From Calliopsis andreniformis (Eukaryota; Arthropoda; Insecta; Hymenoptera; Andrenidae): a DNA stretch of 64,000 nt. Below are positions 13,172-25,321 of the stretch, in pieces. The position numbers and the translations under genes are program-made. Where the stretch lies: contig NW_027480422.1 in the NCBI RefSeq assembly GCF_051401765.1, forward strand, positions 21,594,001-21,658,000, written 5' to 3'. Numbering within the stretch: the first letter of the stretch is position 1; each line of letters starts with the position of its first letter. Below the pieces are notes generated by a model. The model saw nothing but the letters and a program-made list of their open reading frames with translations. It searched no databases and had not been told where the DNA came from.

Positions 13172-16100
13172 GGCCGTTACTTTCACAATGTTTGCAATCA
13201 TTAATTTAGTGCGATGGAAAAAGTGTTGTATTTTTATTTTAGTTTATGCTTCTGGCGTTGACTTCTTAGGCCCTAACTATTCGATCCAGTGGAGCAACGC
13301 CCTAGAGTGAAGTCTAGATTGCCCGGAACGTAGAAATGACCATTACTTTCACAATGTTTGCAATTATTCATTTTATACGATGGAAATACTGTTGTAGTTA
13401 TATTGTATTTTATTCTTCTGGCGTTGACTTCTAAGGCCGTAGCTATTCGGTGTGGTGGAGCAATGCCCTAGAGTGAAGCCTAGGATGCCCGCAACGAAGA
13501 AATGACCATATCTTTCACACTGTTTGCAATTATTCCTGTTATACGATTGAAAAACTGTTGTATTTATATTGTATTTTATGCTTCTGGCGTTGACTTCTAA
13601 GGCCGCAGCTATCCGATGTGGTGGAGCAACGCCCTAGAGTGAAGCCTAGGTTGCCCGGAACGTAGAAATGACCATACCTTTCACACTGGTTGCAATTATT
13701 CCTGATATACAATGGAAAAACTGTGGTGTTTATATTGTATTTTATGCTTCTGGCGTAGGCTTCTTAGACCCTAACTATTCGATCTGGGGGAACCATGCCC
13801 TAGACTGAAGCCTAGGTTGCCCGGAACGTAGAAATGACCATATCTTTCACACTGTTTGCAATTATTCCTGTTATACGATGGAATAACTCTTGTATTTTTA
13901 TTTTATTTTGTGCTTCTGGCGTTGACTTCTAAGGTCCTAGCTATTCGATCTGGTGGAGCAACGCTCTAGAGTGAAGCCTAGGTTGCCCGGAACTTAGAAA
14001 TGACCAACACCTTCACTCTGGTTGCAATTATTCCTGTTATACGATGGAAAAACTGTTGTATTTATATTGTATTTTATCCTTCTGCTGTAGACTTCTTAGG
14101 CCCTAGCTATTCGATCTGGAGGAACAACGCCCTAGAGTGAAGCCTAGGTGGCTGCGAACGTAGAAATGACCATTACTTTCACACTGGTTGCAATTATTCC
14201 TTTTATACGATGGAAAAACTGTTGTATTTTTATTGTATTTTATGCTTCGGGCGTTGACTTCTAAGGCCCTAGCTATCCGATCTGGTGGAGCAACGCCCTA
14301 GAGTGTTGCCTAGGTCGCCCGGAACGTAGAAATGACCATCACTTTCACTCTGGTTGCAATTATTCCTGTTATACGATGGAAAAACTGATGTACTTTTATT
14401 GTATTTTATGCGTCTGGAGTTGTTTTCTAAGGCCCGAACTATCCGACCTGGTGTAGCAACGCCCTAGAGGGAAGCCTAGGTTGCCCGAAATGTAGAAATG
14501 ACCATATCATTCACACTGTTTGCAATTATTCCTGTTATACGATTCAAAAACTGTTGTATTTATATTGTATTTTATGCTTCTGGCGTTGACTTCTAAGGCC
14601 GCAGCTATTCGATGTGCTGGAACGACGCCCTAGAGTGAAGCCTAGGTTTACCGGAGCGTAGAAATGACTATTACCTTCACACTGTTTGCAATTATTCCTG
14701 TTATGCGATGGAAAAACTGTTGGATTTTTATTGTACTTTATGCTTCTGGCGTTGACTTCTAAGGCCCTATCTATTCTGTCTGGTGGAGCAATGCCTCAGA
14801 GTTAAGTCTAGGATGCCCGTAACGCTGAAATGGCCATTACTTCCACACTGGTTGCAATTATTCGTTTTAGACGATGGAAAAGCTGTTGTATTTATATTGT
14901 ATTTTATGCATCTGGCGTTGATTTCTTAGGCCCTAACTATTCGATCCAGTGGAGCAACGCCCTAGAGTGAAGTCTAGATTGCCCGGAACGTAGAAATGAC
15001 CATTACTTTCACACGGTTTGCAATTATTCATTTTATACGATGGAAATACTGTTGTATTTATATTGTATTTTATTCTTCTGGCGTTGGCTTTTAAGGCCCT
15101 AACTATTCGATGTGGTGGCGCAACGCCCTAGAGTGAAGCCTAGGTTTCCCGGAACGTAGAAATGACCATTAGTTTCACACTGTTTGCAATTATTCATTTT
15201 ATACGATGGAAAAACTGTTGTATTTATATTGTATTTTATGCTTCTGGCGTTGACTTCCTAGGCCCTAACTGTACGATCTGGTAGAACAACGACCTAGAAT
15301 GAAGCCAAGGTTACCCGGAATTTAGAAATGGCCATCACTTTCACACTGGTTTCAATTATTCATGCTATACGATGGAAAAACTGTTGTATTTTTATTGTAT
15401 TTTGTGCTTCTGGCGTTGACTTCTTAGGCCCTAAATATTCGGTCCGGTGGAGCATCGCCCTAGAGTGAGGCCTAAGTTGCCCGGAACGTAGAAATGACCG
15501 TTACTTTCACAATGTTTGCAATCATTAATTGTATACGATGGAAAAACTGTTGTATTTATATTGTATTTTATGCTTCTGGCGTTGACTTCTAAGGCCGTAG
15601 CTATTCGATCTGGTAGAACAACGCCATAGAGTGAAGCCTCAGTTGCCCGAGCAGTAGAAGTGACCATTACTTTCACACTGTTTGCAATTATTCATTTTAT
15701 ACGATAGAAAAACTGTTGTATTTCTATTGTATTCTTTTATTCGGGCATTGACTTCTATGGCCCTACCTATTCGATCTGGTGGAGCAACGCCCCAGAGTCA
15801 AGCCTAGGTTGCACGGAACGTAGAAAAGATACATTATTTTCGCACTGATTGCAACTATTCATTTTATACGATGGAAGATCTGTCGCATTTATATTGTATT
15901 TTATGCTTCTGGCGTTGACTTCTAAGGACGTAGCTATTCGATCTGGTGGAACGACGACCTAGAATGAAGCCAAGGTTGCCCGGAACGTAGAAATGGCCAT
16001 CACTTTCACACTGTTTGCAATTATTCCTGCTATACGATGGAAAAACTGTTGTATTTTTATTGTATTTTATGCTTCTAGCGTTGACTTCTTAGGCCCTAAA

Positions 16101-17602
16101 TATTCGATCCGGTAGGGCATCGCCCTAGAGTGAGGCCTAGGTTGCCCGAAACGTAGAAATGACCATATCTTTCACACTGTTTGCAATTATTCCTGTTATA
16201 CGATTCAAAAACTGTTGTACTTATATTGTATTTTATGCTTCTGGCGTTGACTTCTAAGGCCGCAGCTATTCGATCTGGTGGAGCAACGCCCTAGAGTGAA
16301 GCCTAGGCTGACCGCAGCGTAGAACTGACTATTACCTTCACACTGTTTGCAATTATTCCTGTTATACGATGGAAAGACTGTTGGATTTTTATTGTACTTT
16401 ATGCTTCTGGCGTTGACTTCTAAGGCCCTAATTATTCGATGTGGTGGAGCAACGCCCTAGAGTGAAGCCAAGGTTGCCCGAAACGTAGAAATGGCCATCA
16501 CTTTCACACTGTTTGCAATTATTCATTTTATACGATGGAAAAGCTGTTGTATTTGTATTGTATTTTATGCTTCTGGCGTTGACTTCTAAGGCCCTAGCTA
16601 TTCGATCTGGCGGAGCAGCGCCCTAGAGTGCAGCCTGGGTTGCCCGGAATGTAGAAACGACCATAACTATCACACTGGTTGCAATTATTCGTTTTATACA
16701 ATGGAAAAACTGTTCTATTTATATTATATTTTATGCATCTGGCATTCACTTCTAAGGCCCTCACTATTCGATGTGGTGGTGCAACGCCCTAGAGCGAAGC
16801 CTAGGTTGCCCGTAACGTGGAAATGACAATTACTTTCACACTGGTTGCAATTATTCCTGTTATACGATGAACAAACTGTTGGATTTTTATTGTACTTTAT
16901 GCTTCTGGCGTTGACTTCTAAGGCCCTATGTATTCGATCTGGTGGAGCGATGCCTCAGAGTTAAGTCTAGGATGCCCGGAACGTAGAAGTGCCCATTACT
17001 TTCACTCTGGTTGCAATTATTCGTGATATACGATGGAAAAACTGTTGTACATATATCGTATTTTATGCTTCTGGCGTTGACTTCTCAGGCCCTAACTATT
17101 CGATCTGGTAGAGCAACGCCCTGGGGTGAAGCCTAGGTTGCCCGGAACGTAGAAGTGGCCATTACTTTCACACTGGTTGCAATTATTCGTTTTATACGAT
17201 GGAAAAACTGTTGTCCGTATATCGTATTTTATGCTTCTGGCGTTAGCTTCTTAGGCCCTAACTATTCGATCTTGTGGAACAGCGCCCTAGGGTGAAGCCT
17301 AGGTTGCCCGGACCGTAGAAATGACCATTACTTTCACACTGGTTGCAATTACTCCAGTTATACGATGGAAAATCTGTTGTATTTATATTGTATTTTATGC
17401 TTCTTGCGTTCACTACTTAGGCCCTATCTATTCGACCTGATGGAGCACCGCCCTAGAGTGAAGCCGAGGTTGCCCGGAACGTAGAAATGACCATAACTTT
17501 CACACTGGTTGCAATTATCCCTTTTATACAATGGAAAAGCTGTTGTATTTTTATTGTACTTTATGCTTCTGGCGTTGACTTCTAAGGCCCTAGCTATTCG
17601 AT
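13172..17602 (+). repeat. 4.43-kb duplicated block, copy 1 (35-monomer spacing)
   Basis: This block recurs at +5812 bp (18984-23414). In every line I compared by eye the two copies were identical, including private variants such as GCAATCATTAATTTAGTGCG, CTATTCGGTGTGG, GGAAAAGCTGTTGTATTTG and TGTTGTCCGTATATCG. The left edge is set by GAAATGGCC here against GAAATGACC in copy 2. The right edge is at GATCTGG against GATTTGG. The near-perfect identity implies a recent duplication or an assembly duplication. Confidence 0.92.
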
Positions 17603-18983
17603 CTGGTGGAGCAACGCCCGAGAGTCAAGCCTAGGTTGCACGGAACGTGGAAAAGATACATTATTTTCGCACTGATTGCAACTATTCATTTTATACGATG
17701 GAAGATCTGTCGCATTTATATTGTATTTTATGCTTCTGGCGTTGACTTCTAAGGACGTAGCTATTCGATCTGGTGGAACGACGACCTAGAATGAAGCCAA
17801 GGTTGCCCGGAAAGTAGAAATGGCCATCACTTTCACACTGTTTGCAATTATTCCTGTTATACGATGGAAAAACTGTTGTATTTTTATTGTATTTTATGCT
17901 TCTGGCGTTGACTTCTTAGGCCCTAAATGTTCGATCCGGTGGAGCATCGCCCTAGAGTGAGGCCTAGGTTGCCCGAAACGTAGAAATGACCATATCTTTC
18001 ACACTGTTTGCAATTATTCCTGTTATACGATTCAAAAACTGTTGTATTTATATTGTATTTTATGCTTCTGGCGTTGACTTCTAAGGCCGCAGCTATTCGA
18101 TGTGGTGGAACGACGCCCTAGAGTGCAGCCTAGGTTGCCCGTATCGTAGAAATGGCCATATCTTTCAAACTGGTTGCAATTATTCCTGCTATACGATGGT
18201 AAAACTGTTGTATTTCTAATGTATTTTATGCTTCTGGCGTTGACTTGTTAGGCCCTAACTATTCGATCTGGTGGAGCAACGCCCTAGCGTGATTCCTAGG
18301 TTGCCTGGAACGTATAAATGACCATAGCTTTCATACTGGTTGCAATTATTCGTTTTATACGATGGAAAAGCTGTTGTATTTATTTTGCATTTGGTGCTCC
18401 AGGCGTTGACTTCTTAGGCCCTAGCTATTGGATCTGGTGGACCAACGCCCTAGAGTGGAGCCTGTTTTGCCCGGAACGTAGGAATGACCATAACATTCAT
18501 ACTGGTTGCAATTATACGTTCTATACGATGGAAAAACTGTTGTATTTATATTATATTTTATGCTTCAGACGTTGACTTCTAAGGCAGTAGCTATTCGATG
18601 TGGTGGAGAAACGCCCTAGACTGAAGCCTAGGTTGCCCGGAAGGTAGAAATGACCATTACCTCCACACTGTTTGCAATTATTCATTTTATACAGTGGAAA
18701 AACTGTTGTATTTATATTGTTTTTTATAGTTATCGCGTTGACTTCTAAGGCCGTAGCTATTCGATGTGGTGGAGCAATGCCCTAGAGTGAAGCCTAGGAT
18801 GCTCGCAACGTAAAAATGACCATATCTTTCAGAATGTTTGCAATTATTCCTGTTATAAGATTGAAAAACTGTTGTATTTGTATTGTATTTTATGCTTCTG
18901 GCGTAGACTTCTTAGGCCCTAACTATTCGATCTGGTGGAACGACGCTCTAGCGTGAAGCCTAGGTTGCCCGGAACGTAGAAAT
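17603..18983 (+). repeat. Linker between the 4.43-kb blocks, starting with an 11-monomer copy
   Basis: About 17594-18101 matches 15767-16274 at +1827 bp (11 monomers). Both carry the unusual TAGAAAAGATACATTATTTT-type variant (17651 against 15824), GGAAGATCTGTCGCATTT and GAACGACGACCTAGAATG. It then switches at GCCGCAGCTATTCGATG to a type matching about 6468-6600 (GTGCAGCCTAGGTTGCCCGT, ACGATGGTAAAACTG). The rest is ordinary diverged monomers, including a TATTTTGCATTTGGTGCTCC variant near 18378. Confidence 0.8.
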
Positions 18984-21900
18984 GACCGTTACTTTCACAA
19001 TGTTTGCAATCATTAATTTAGTGCGATGGAAAAAGTGTTGTATTTTTATTTTAGTTTATGCTTCTGGCGTTGACTTCTTAGGCCCTAACTATTCGATCCA
19101 GTGGAGCAACGCCCTAGAGTGAAGTCTAGATTGCCCGGAACGTAGAAATGACCATTACTTTCACAATGTTTGCAATTATTCATTTTATACGATGGAAATA
19201 CTGTTGTAGTTATATTGTATTTTATTCTTCTGGCGTTGACTTCTAAGGCCGTAGCTATTCGGTGTGGTGGAGCAATGCCCTAGAGTGAAGCCTAGGATGC
19301 CCGCAACGAAGAAATGACCATATCTTTCACACTGTTTGCAATTATTCCTGTTATACGATTGAAAAACTGTTGTATTTATATTGTATTTTATGCTTCTGGC
19401 GTTGACTTCTAAGGCCGCAGCTATCCGATGTGGTGGAGCAACGCCCTAGAGTGAAGCCTAGGTTGCCCGGAACGTAGAAATGACCATACCTTTCACACTG
19501 GTTGCAATTATTCCTGATATACAATGGAAAAACTGTGGTGTTTATATTGTATTTTATGCTTCTGGCGTAGGCTTCTTAGACCCTAACTATTCGATCTGGG
19601 GGAACCATGCCCTAGACTGAAGCCTAGGTTGCCCGGAACGTAGAAATGACCATATCTTTCACACTGTTTGCAATTATTCCTGTTATACGATGGAATAACT
19701 CTTGTATTTTTATTTTATTTTGTGCTTCTGGCGTTGACTTCTAAGGTCCTAGCTATTCGATCTGGTGGAGCAACGCTCTAGAGTGAAGCCTAGGTTGCCC
19801 GGAACTTAGAAATGACCAACACCTTCACTCTGGTTGCAATTATTCCTGTTATACGATGGAAAAACTGTTGTATTTATATTGTATTTTATCCTTCTGCTGT
19901 AGACTTCTTAGGCCCTAGCTATTCGATCTGGAGGAACAACGCCCTAGAGTGAAGCCTAGGTGGCTGCGAACGTAGAAATGACCATTACTTTCACACTGGT
20001 TGCAATTATTCCTTTTATACGATGGAAAAACTGTTGTATTTTTATTGTATTTTATGCTTCGGGCGTTGACTTCTAAGGCCCTAGCTATCCGATCTGGTGG
20101 AGCAACGCCCTAGAGTGTTGCCTAGGTCGCCCGGAACGTAGAAATGACCATCACTTTCACTCTGGTTGCAATTATTCCTGTTATACGATGGAAAAACTGA
20201 TGTACTTTTATTGTATTTTATGCGTCTGGAGTTGTTTTCTAAGGCCCGAACTATCCGACCTGGTGTAGCAACGCCCTAGAGGGAAGCCTAGGTTGCCCGA
20301 AATGTAGAAATGACCATATCATTCACACTGTTTGCAATTATTCCTGTTATACGATTCAAAAACTGTTGTATTTATATTGTATTTTATGCTTCTGGCGTTG
20401 ACTTCTAAGGCCGCAGCTATTCGATGTGCTGGAACGACGCCCTAGAGTGAAGCCTAGGTTTACCGGAGCGTAGAAATGACTATTACCTTCACACTGTTTG
20501 CAATTATTCCTGTTATGCGATGGAAAAACTGTTGGATTTTTATTGTACTTTATGCTTCTGGCGTTGACTTCTAAGGCCCTATCTATTCTGTCTGGTGGAG
20601 CAATGCCTCAGAGTTAAGTCTAGGATGCCCGTAACGCTGAAATGGCCATTACTTCCACACTGGTTGCAATTATTCGTTTTAGACGATGGAAAAGCTGTTG
20701 TATTTATATTGTATTTTATGCATCTGGCGTTGATTTCTTAGGCCCTAACTATTCGATCCAGTGGAGCAACGCCCTAGAGTGAAGTCTAGATTGCCCGGAA
20801 CGTAGAAATGACCATTACTTTCACACGGTTTGCAATTATTCATTTTATACGATGGAAATACTGTTGTATTTATATTGTATTTTATTCTTCTGGCGTTGGC
20901 TTTTAAGGCCCTAACTATTCGATGTGGTGGCGCAACGCCCTAGAGTGAAGCCTAGGTTTCCCGGAACGTAGAAATGACCATTAGTTTCACACTGTTTGCA
21001 ATTATTCATTTTATACGATGGAAAAACTGTTGTATTTATATTGTATTTTATGCTTCTGGCGTTGACTTCCTAGGCCCTAACTGTACGATCTGGTAGAACA
21101 ACGACCTAGAATGAAGCCAAGGTTACCCGGAATTTAGAAATGGCCATCACTTTCACACTGGTTTCAATTATTCATGCTATACGATGGAAAAACTGTTGTA
21201 TTTTTATTGTATTTTGTGCTTCTGGCGTTGACTTCTTAGGCCCTAAATATTCGGTCCGGTGGAGCATCGCCCTAGAGTGAGGCCTAAGTTGCCCGGAACG
21301 TAGAAATGACCGTTACTTTCACAATGTTTGCAATCATTAATTGTATACGATGGAAAAACTGTTGTATTTATATTGTATTTTATGCTTCTGGCGTTGACTT
21401 CTAAGGCCGTAGCTATTCGATCTGGTAGAACAACGCCATAGAGTGAAGCCTCAGTTGCCCGAGCAGTAGAAGTGACCATTACTTTCACACTGTTTGCAAT
21501 TATTCATTTTATACGATAGAAAAACTGTTGTATTTCTATTGTATTCTTTTATTCGGGCATTGACTTCTATGGCCCTACCTATTCGATCTGGTGGAGCAAC
21601 GCCCCAGAGTCAAGCCTAGGTTGCACGGAACGTAGAAAAGATACATTATTTTCGCACTGATTGCAACTATTCATTTTATACGATGGAAGATCTGTCGCAT
21701 TTATATTGTATTTTATGCTTCTGGCGTTGACTTCTAAGGACGTAGCTATTCGATCTGGTGGAACGACGACCTAGAATGAAGCCAAGGTTGCCCGGAACGT
21801 AGAAATGGCCATCACTTTCACACTGTTTGCAATTATTCCTGCTATACGATGGAAAAACTGTTGTATTTTTATTGTATTTTATGCTTCTAGCGTTGACTTC

Positions 21901-23414
21901 TTAGGCCCTAAATATTCGATCCGGTAGGGCATCGCCCTAGAGTGAGGCCTAGGTTGCCCGAAACGTAGAAATGACCATATCTTTCACACTGTTTGCAATT
22001 ATTCCTGTTATACGATTCAAAAACTGTTGTACTTATATTGTATTTTATGCTTCTGGCGTTGACTTCTAAGGCCGCAGCTATTCGATCTGGTGGAGCAACG
22101 CCCTAGAGTGAAGCCTAGGCTGACCGCAGCGTAGAACTGACTATTACCTTCACACTGTTTGCAATTATTCCTGTTATACGATGGAAAGACTGTTGGATTT
22201 TTATTGTACTTTATGCTTCTGGCGTTGACTTCTAAGGCCCTAATTATTCGATGTGGTGGAGCAACGCCCTAGAGTGAAGCCAAGGTTGCCCGAAACGTAG
22301 AAATGGCCATCACTTTCACACTGTTTGCAATTATTCATTTTATACGATGGAAAAGCTGTTGTATTTGTATTGTATTTTATGCTTCTGGCGTTGACTTCTA
22401 AGGCCCTAGCTATTCGATCTGGCGGAGCAGCGCCCTAGAGTGCAGCCTGGGTTGCCCGGAATGTAGAAACGACCATAACTATCACACTGGTTGCAATTAT
22501 TCGTTTTATACAATGGAAAAACTGTTCTATTTATATTATATTTTATGCATCTGGCATTCACTTCTAAGGCCCTCACTATTCGATGTGGTGGTGCAACGCC
22601 CTAGAGCGAAGCCTAGGTTGCCCGTAACGTGGAAATGACAATTACTTTCACACTGGTTGCAATTATTCCTGTTATACGATGAACAAACTGTTGGATTTTT
22701 ATTGTACTTTATGCTTCTGGCGTTGACTTCTAAGGCCCTATGTATTCGATCTGGTGGAGCGATGCCTCAGAGTTAAGTCTAGGATGCCCGGAACGTAGAA
22801 GTGCCCATTACTTTCACTCTGGTTGCAATTATTCGTGATATACGATGGAAAAACTGTTGTACATATATCGTATTTTATGCTTCTGGCGTTGACTTCTCAG
22901 GCCCTAACTATTCGATCTGGTAGAGCAACGCCCTGGGGTGAAGCCTAGGTTGCCCGGAACGTAGAAGTGGCCATTACTTTCACACTGGTTGCAATTATTC
23001 GTTTTATACGATGGAAAAACTGTTGTCCGTATATCGTATTTTATGCTTCTGGCGTTAGCTTCTTAGGCCCTAACTATTCGATCTTGTGGAACAGCGCCCT
23101 AGGGTGAAGCCTAGGTTGCCCGGACCGTAGAAATGACCATTACTTTCACACTGGTTGCAATTACTCCAGTTATACGATGGAAAATCTGTTGTATTTATAT
23201 TGTATTTTATGCTTCTTGCGTTCACTACTTAGGCCCTATCTATTCGACCTGATGGAGCACCGCCCTAGAGTGAAGCCGAGGTTGCCCGGAACGTAGAAAT
23301 GACCATAACTTTCACACTGGTTGCAATTATCCCTTTTATACAATGGAAAAGCTGTTGTATTTTTATTGTACTTTATGCTTCTGGCGTTGACTTCTAAGGC
23401 CCTAGCTATTCGAT
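18984..23414 (+). repeat. 4.43-kb duplicated block, copy 2 (35-monomer spacing)
   Basis: Second copy of 13172-17602 at +5812 bp. Upstream, the flank is GGTTGCCCGGAACG rather than the GGATGCCCGG type that precedes copy 1. Downstream it continues into GATTTGGCCGAGCAACG, whereas copy 1 continues into an 11-monomer copy of internal sequence. Both ends lie inside otherwise matching satellite monomers, as expected for exchange between homologous repeats in register. Confidence 0.92.
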
Positions 23415-24458
23415 TTGGCCGAGCAACGCCCTAGAGTGAAGCCTAGGTTGCCCGGAACGTAGAAATGACCATTACTTCCACACTGTTTGCAATTATTCAT
23501 TTTATACGATGGAAAAACTGTGGTATTTTTATTGTAGTTTATGCTTCAGGCGTTGACCTCTATGGCAGTAGCTATTCGATGTGGTGGTGCAACGCCCTAG
23601 AGTGAAGCCTAGGTTGCCCGGAACGTAGAAATGGCCATTACTTTCACACTGGTTGCAATTATTCGTTTTATACGATGGAAAAACTGTTGTACATATATCG
23701 TATTTTATGATTCGGGCGTTGACTTCTAAGGCCCTAACTATTCGATCTGCTGGACCAACGCCCCAGAGTGAAGCCTAGGTTGCCCGGAACGTAGGAATGA
23801 CCATTACTTTCACACTGTTTGCAATTATTCATTTTATACGACGGAAAAACTGTTGTACTTATATTGTATTTTATGCTTCTGGCGTTGACTTCTAAGTCCC
23901 TAGCTATTCGATCTGGTGGAGCAACGCCCTAGAGTGAAGCCTAGGTTGCCCGGAACGTAGAAATGACCATAACTTTCACACTGGTTGCCATTATTCATTT
24001 TATACGATGGAAAAACTATTGTACCTTTATTGTATTTTATGCTTCGGGCGTTGACTTCTAAGGCCCTAACTATTCGATCTGGTGGATCAACGATCTAGAG
24101 TGAAGCCTAGGTTGCCCGGAACGTAGAAATGACCATAACTTTCACACTGGTTGCCATTATTCGTTTTATACGAAGGAAAAACTGTTGTATTTATATCGTA
24201 TTTTATGCTTCAGGCGTTGACTTCTTAGGCCCTAACTATTGGATCTGGTGGACCAACGCCCTAGAGTGAAGCCTAGGTTGCCCGGAACGTAGAAATGACC
24301 ATTACTTTCACACTGGTTGCAATTACTCCAGTTATACGATGGAAAATCTGTTGTATTTATTTTGTATTTTATGCTTCTTGCGTTCACTTCTTAGGCCCTA
24401 ACTATTCGACCTGGTGGAGCACCGCCCTAGAGTGAAGCCGAGGTTGCCCGGAACGTAG
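23415..24458 (+). repeat. Satellite monomers, no clear higher-order unit
   Basis: About six monomers. The variant TTGCAATTACTCCAGTTATA with TTCTTGCGTTCAC (near 24318-24382) also occurs at 17346-17412 and 23158-23224, so the monomer following it is shared with the 4.43-kb blocks. No non-satellite sequence was seen. Confidence 0.8.
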
Positions 24459-25321
24459 AAATCACCATTACCTTCACACTGGTTGCAATTATTCGTTTTA
24501 TATGGTGGAAAAACTGTTGTACATATGTCGTATTTTATGCTTCTGGCGTTGAGTTCTTAGGCCCTAACTATTCGATCTGGTGGAGCAACGCCCTAGTGTG
24601 AAGCCTAGGTTGCCCGGAACGTAGAAATGACCATAACTTGCATACTGGATGCAATTATTCGTTTTATACGGTGGAAAAACTGTTGTATTTATATCGTATT
24701 TTATGCTTCCGGCGTTGACTTCTTAGGCCCTAACTATTCGATCTGGTGGCACAACGCCCTAGAGTGATGCCTAGGTTGCCCGGAACGTAGTAATGACCAT
24801 TACTTTCACACAGGTTGCAATTATCCCTGTTATACGATGGAAAAACTGTTGTATATATGTTATATTTTATGCTTCAGGCGTTGACTTCTAAGGCCGTAGC
24901 TATTCGATGTGGTGGAGCAACGCCCTAGAGTGAAGCCTAGGTTGCCCGAAACGTAGAAATGACCATTACCTTCACACTGGTTGCAATTATTCGTTTTATA
25001 TGGTGGAAAAACTGTTGTACATATATCGTATTTTATGCTTCTGGCGTTGAGTTCTTAGGCCCTAACTATTCGATCTGGTGGAGCAACGCCCTAGTGTGAA
25101 GCCTAGGTTGCCCGGAACGTAGAAATGACCATAACTTGCATACTGGTTGCAATTATTCGTTTTATACGGTGGAAAAACTGTTGTATTTATATCGTATTTT
25201 ATGCTTCCGGCGTTGACTTCTTAGGCCCTAACTATTCGATCTGGTGGCACAACGCCCTAGAGTGATGCCTAGGTTGCCCGGAACGTAGTAATGACCATTA
25301 CTTTCACACAGGTTGCAATTA
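24459..25321 (+). repeat. 3-monomer higher-order repeat (498 bp)
   Basis: 24459-24823 matches 24957-25321. Shared rare forms are TTTTATATGGTGGAAAAACTG, GGCGTTGAGTTCTTAGG, CATAACTTGCATACTGG, TGGTGGCACAACGCC, AGTGATGCCTAGG and GTAGTAATGACC. Copies differ by a few substitutions (ATATGTCG against ATATATCG, CTGGATGC against CTGGTTGC). They diverge after TTTCACACAGGTTGCAATTA. Confidence 0.88.

Noticed and set aside
15431..15676. Minus-strand 81-codon frame, identical to one at 21243-21488
   Set aside because: The identity comes from the 4.43-kb duplication, and the sequence is antisense satellite. No coding signal was seen.
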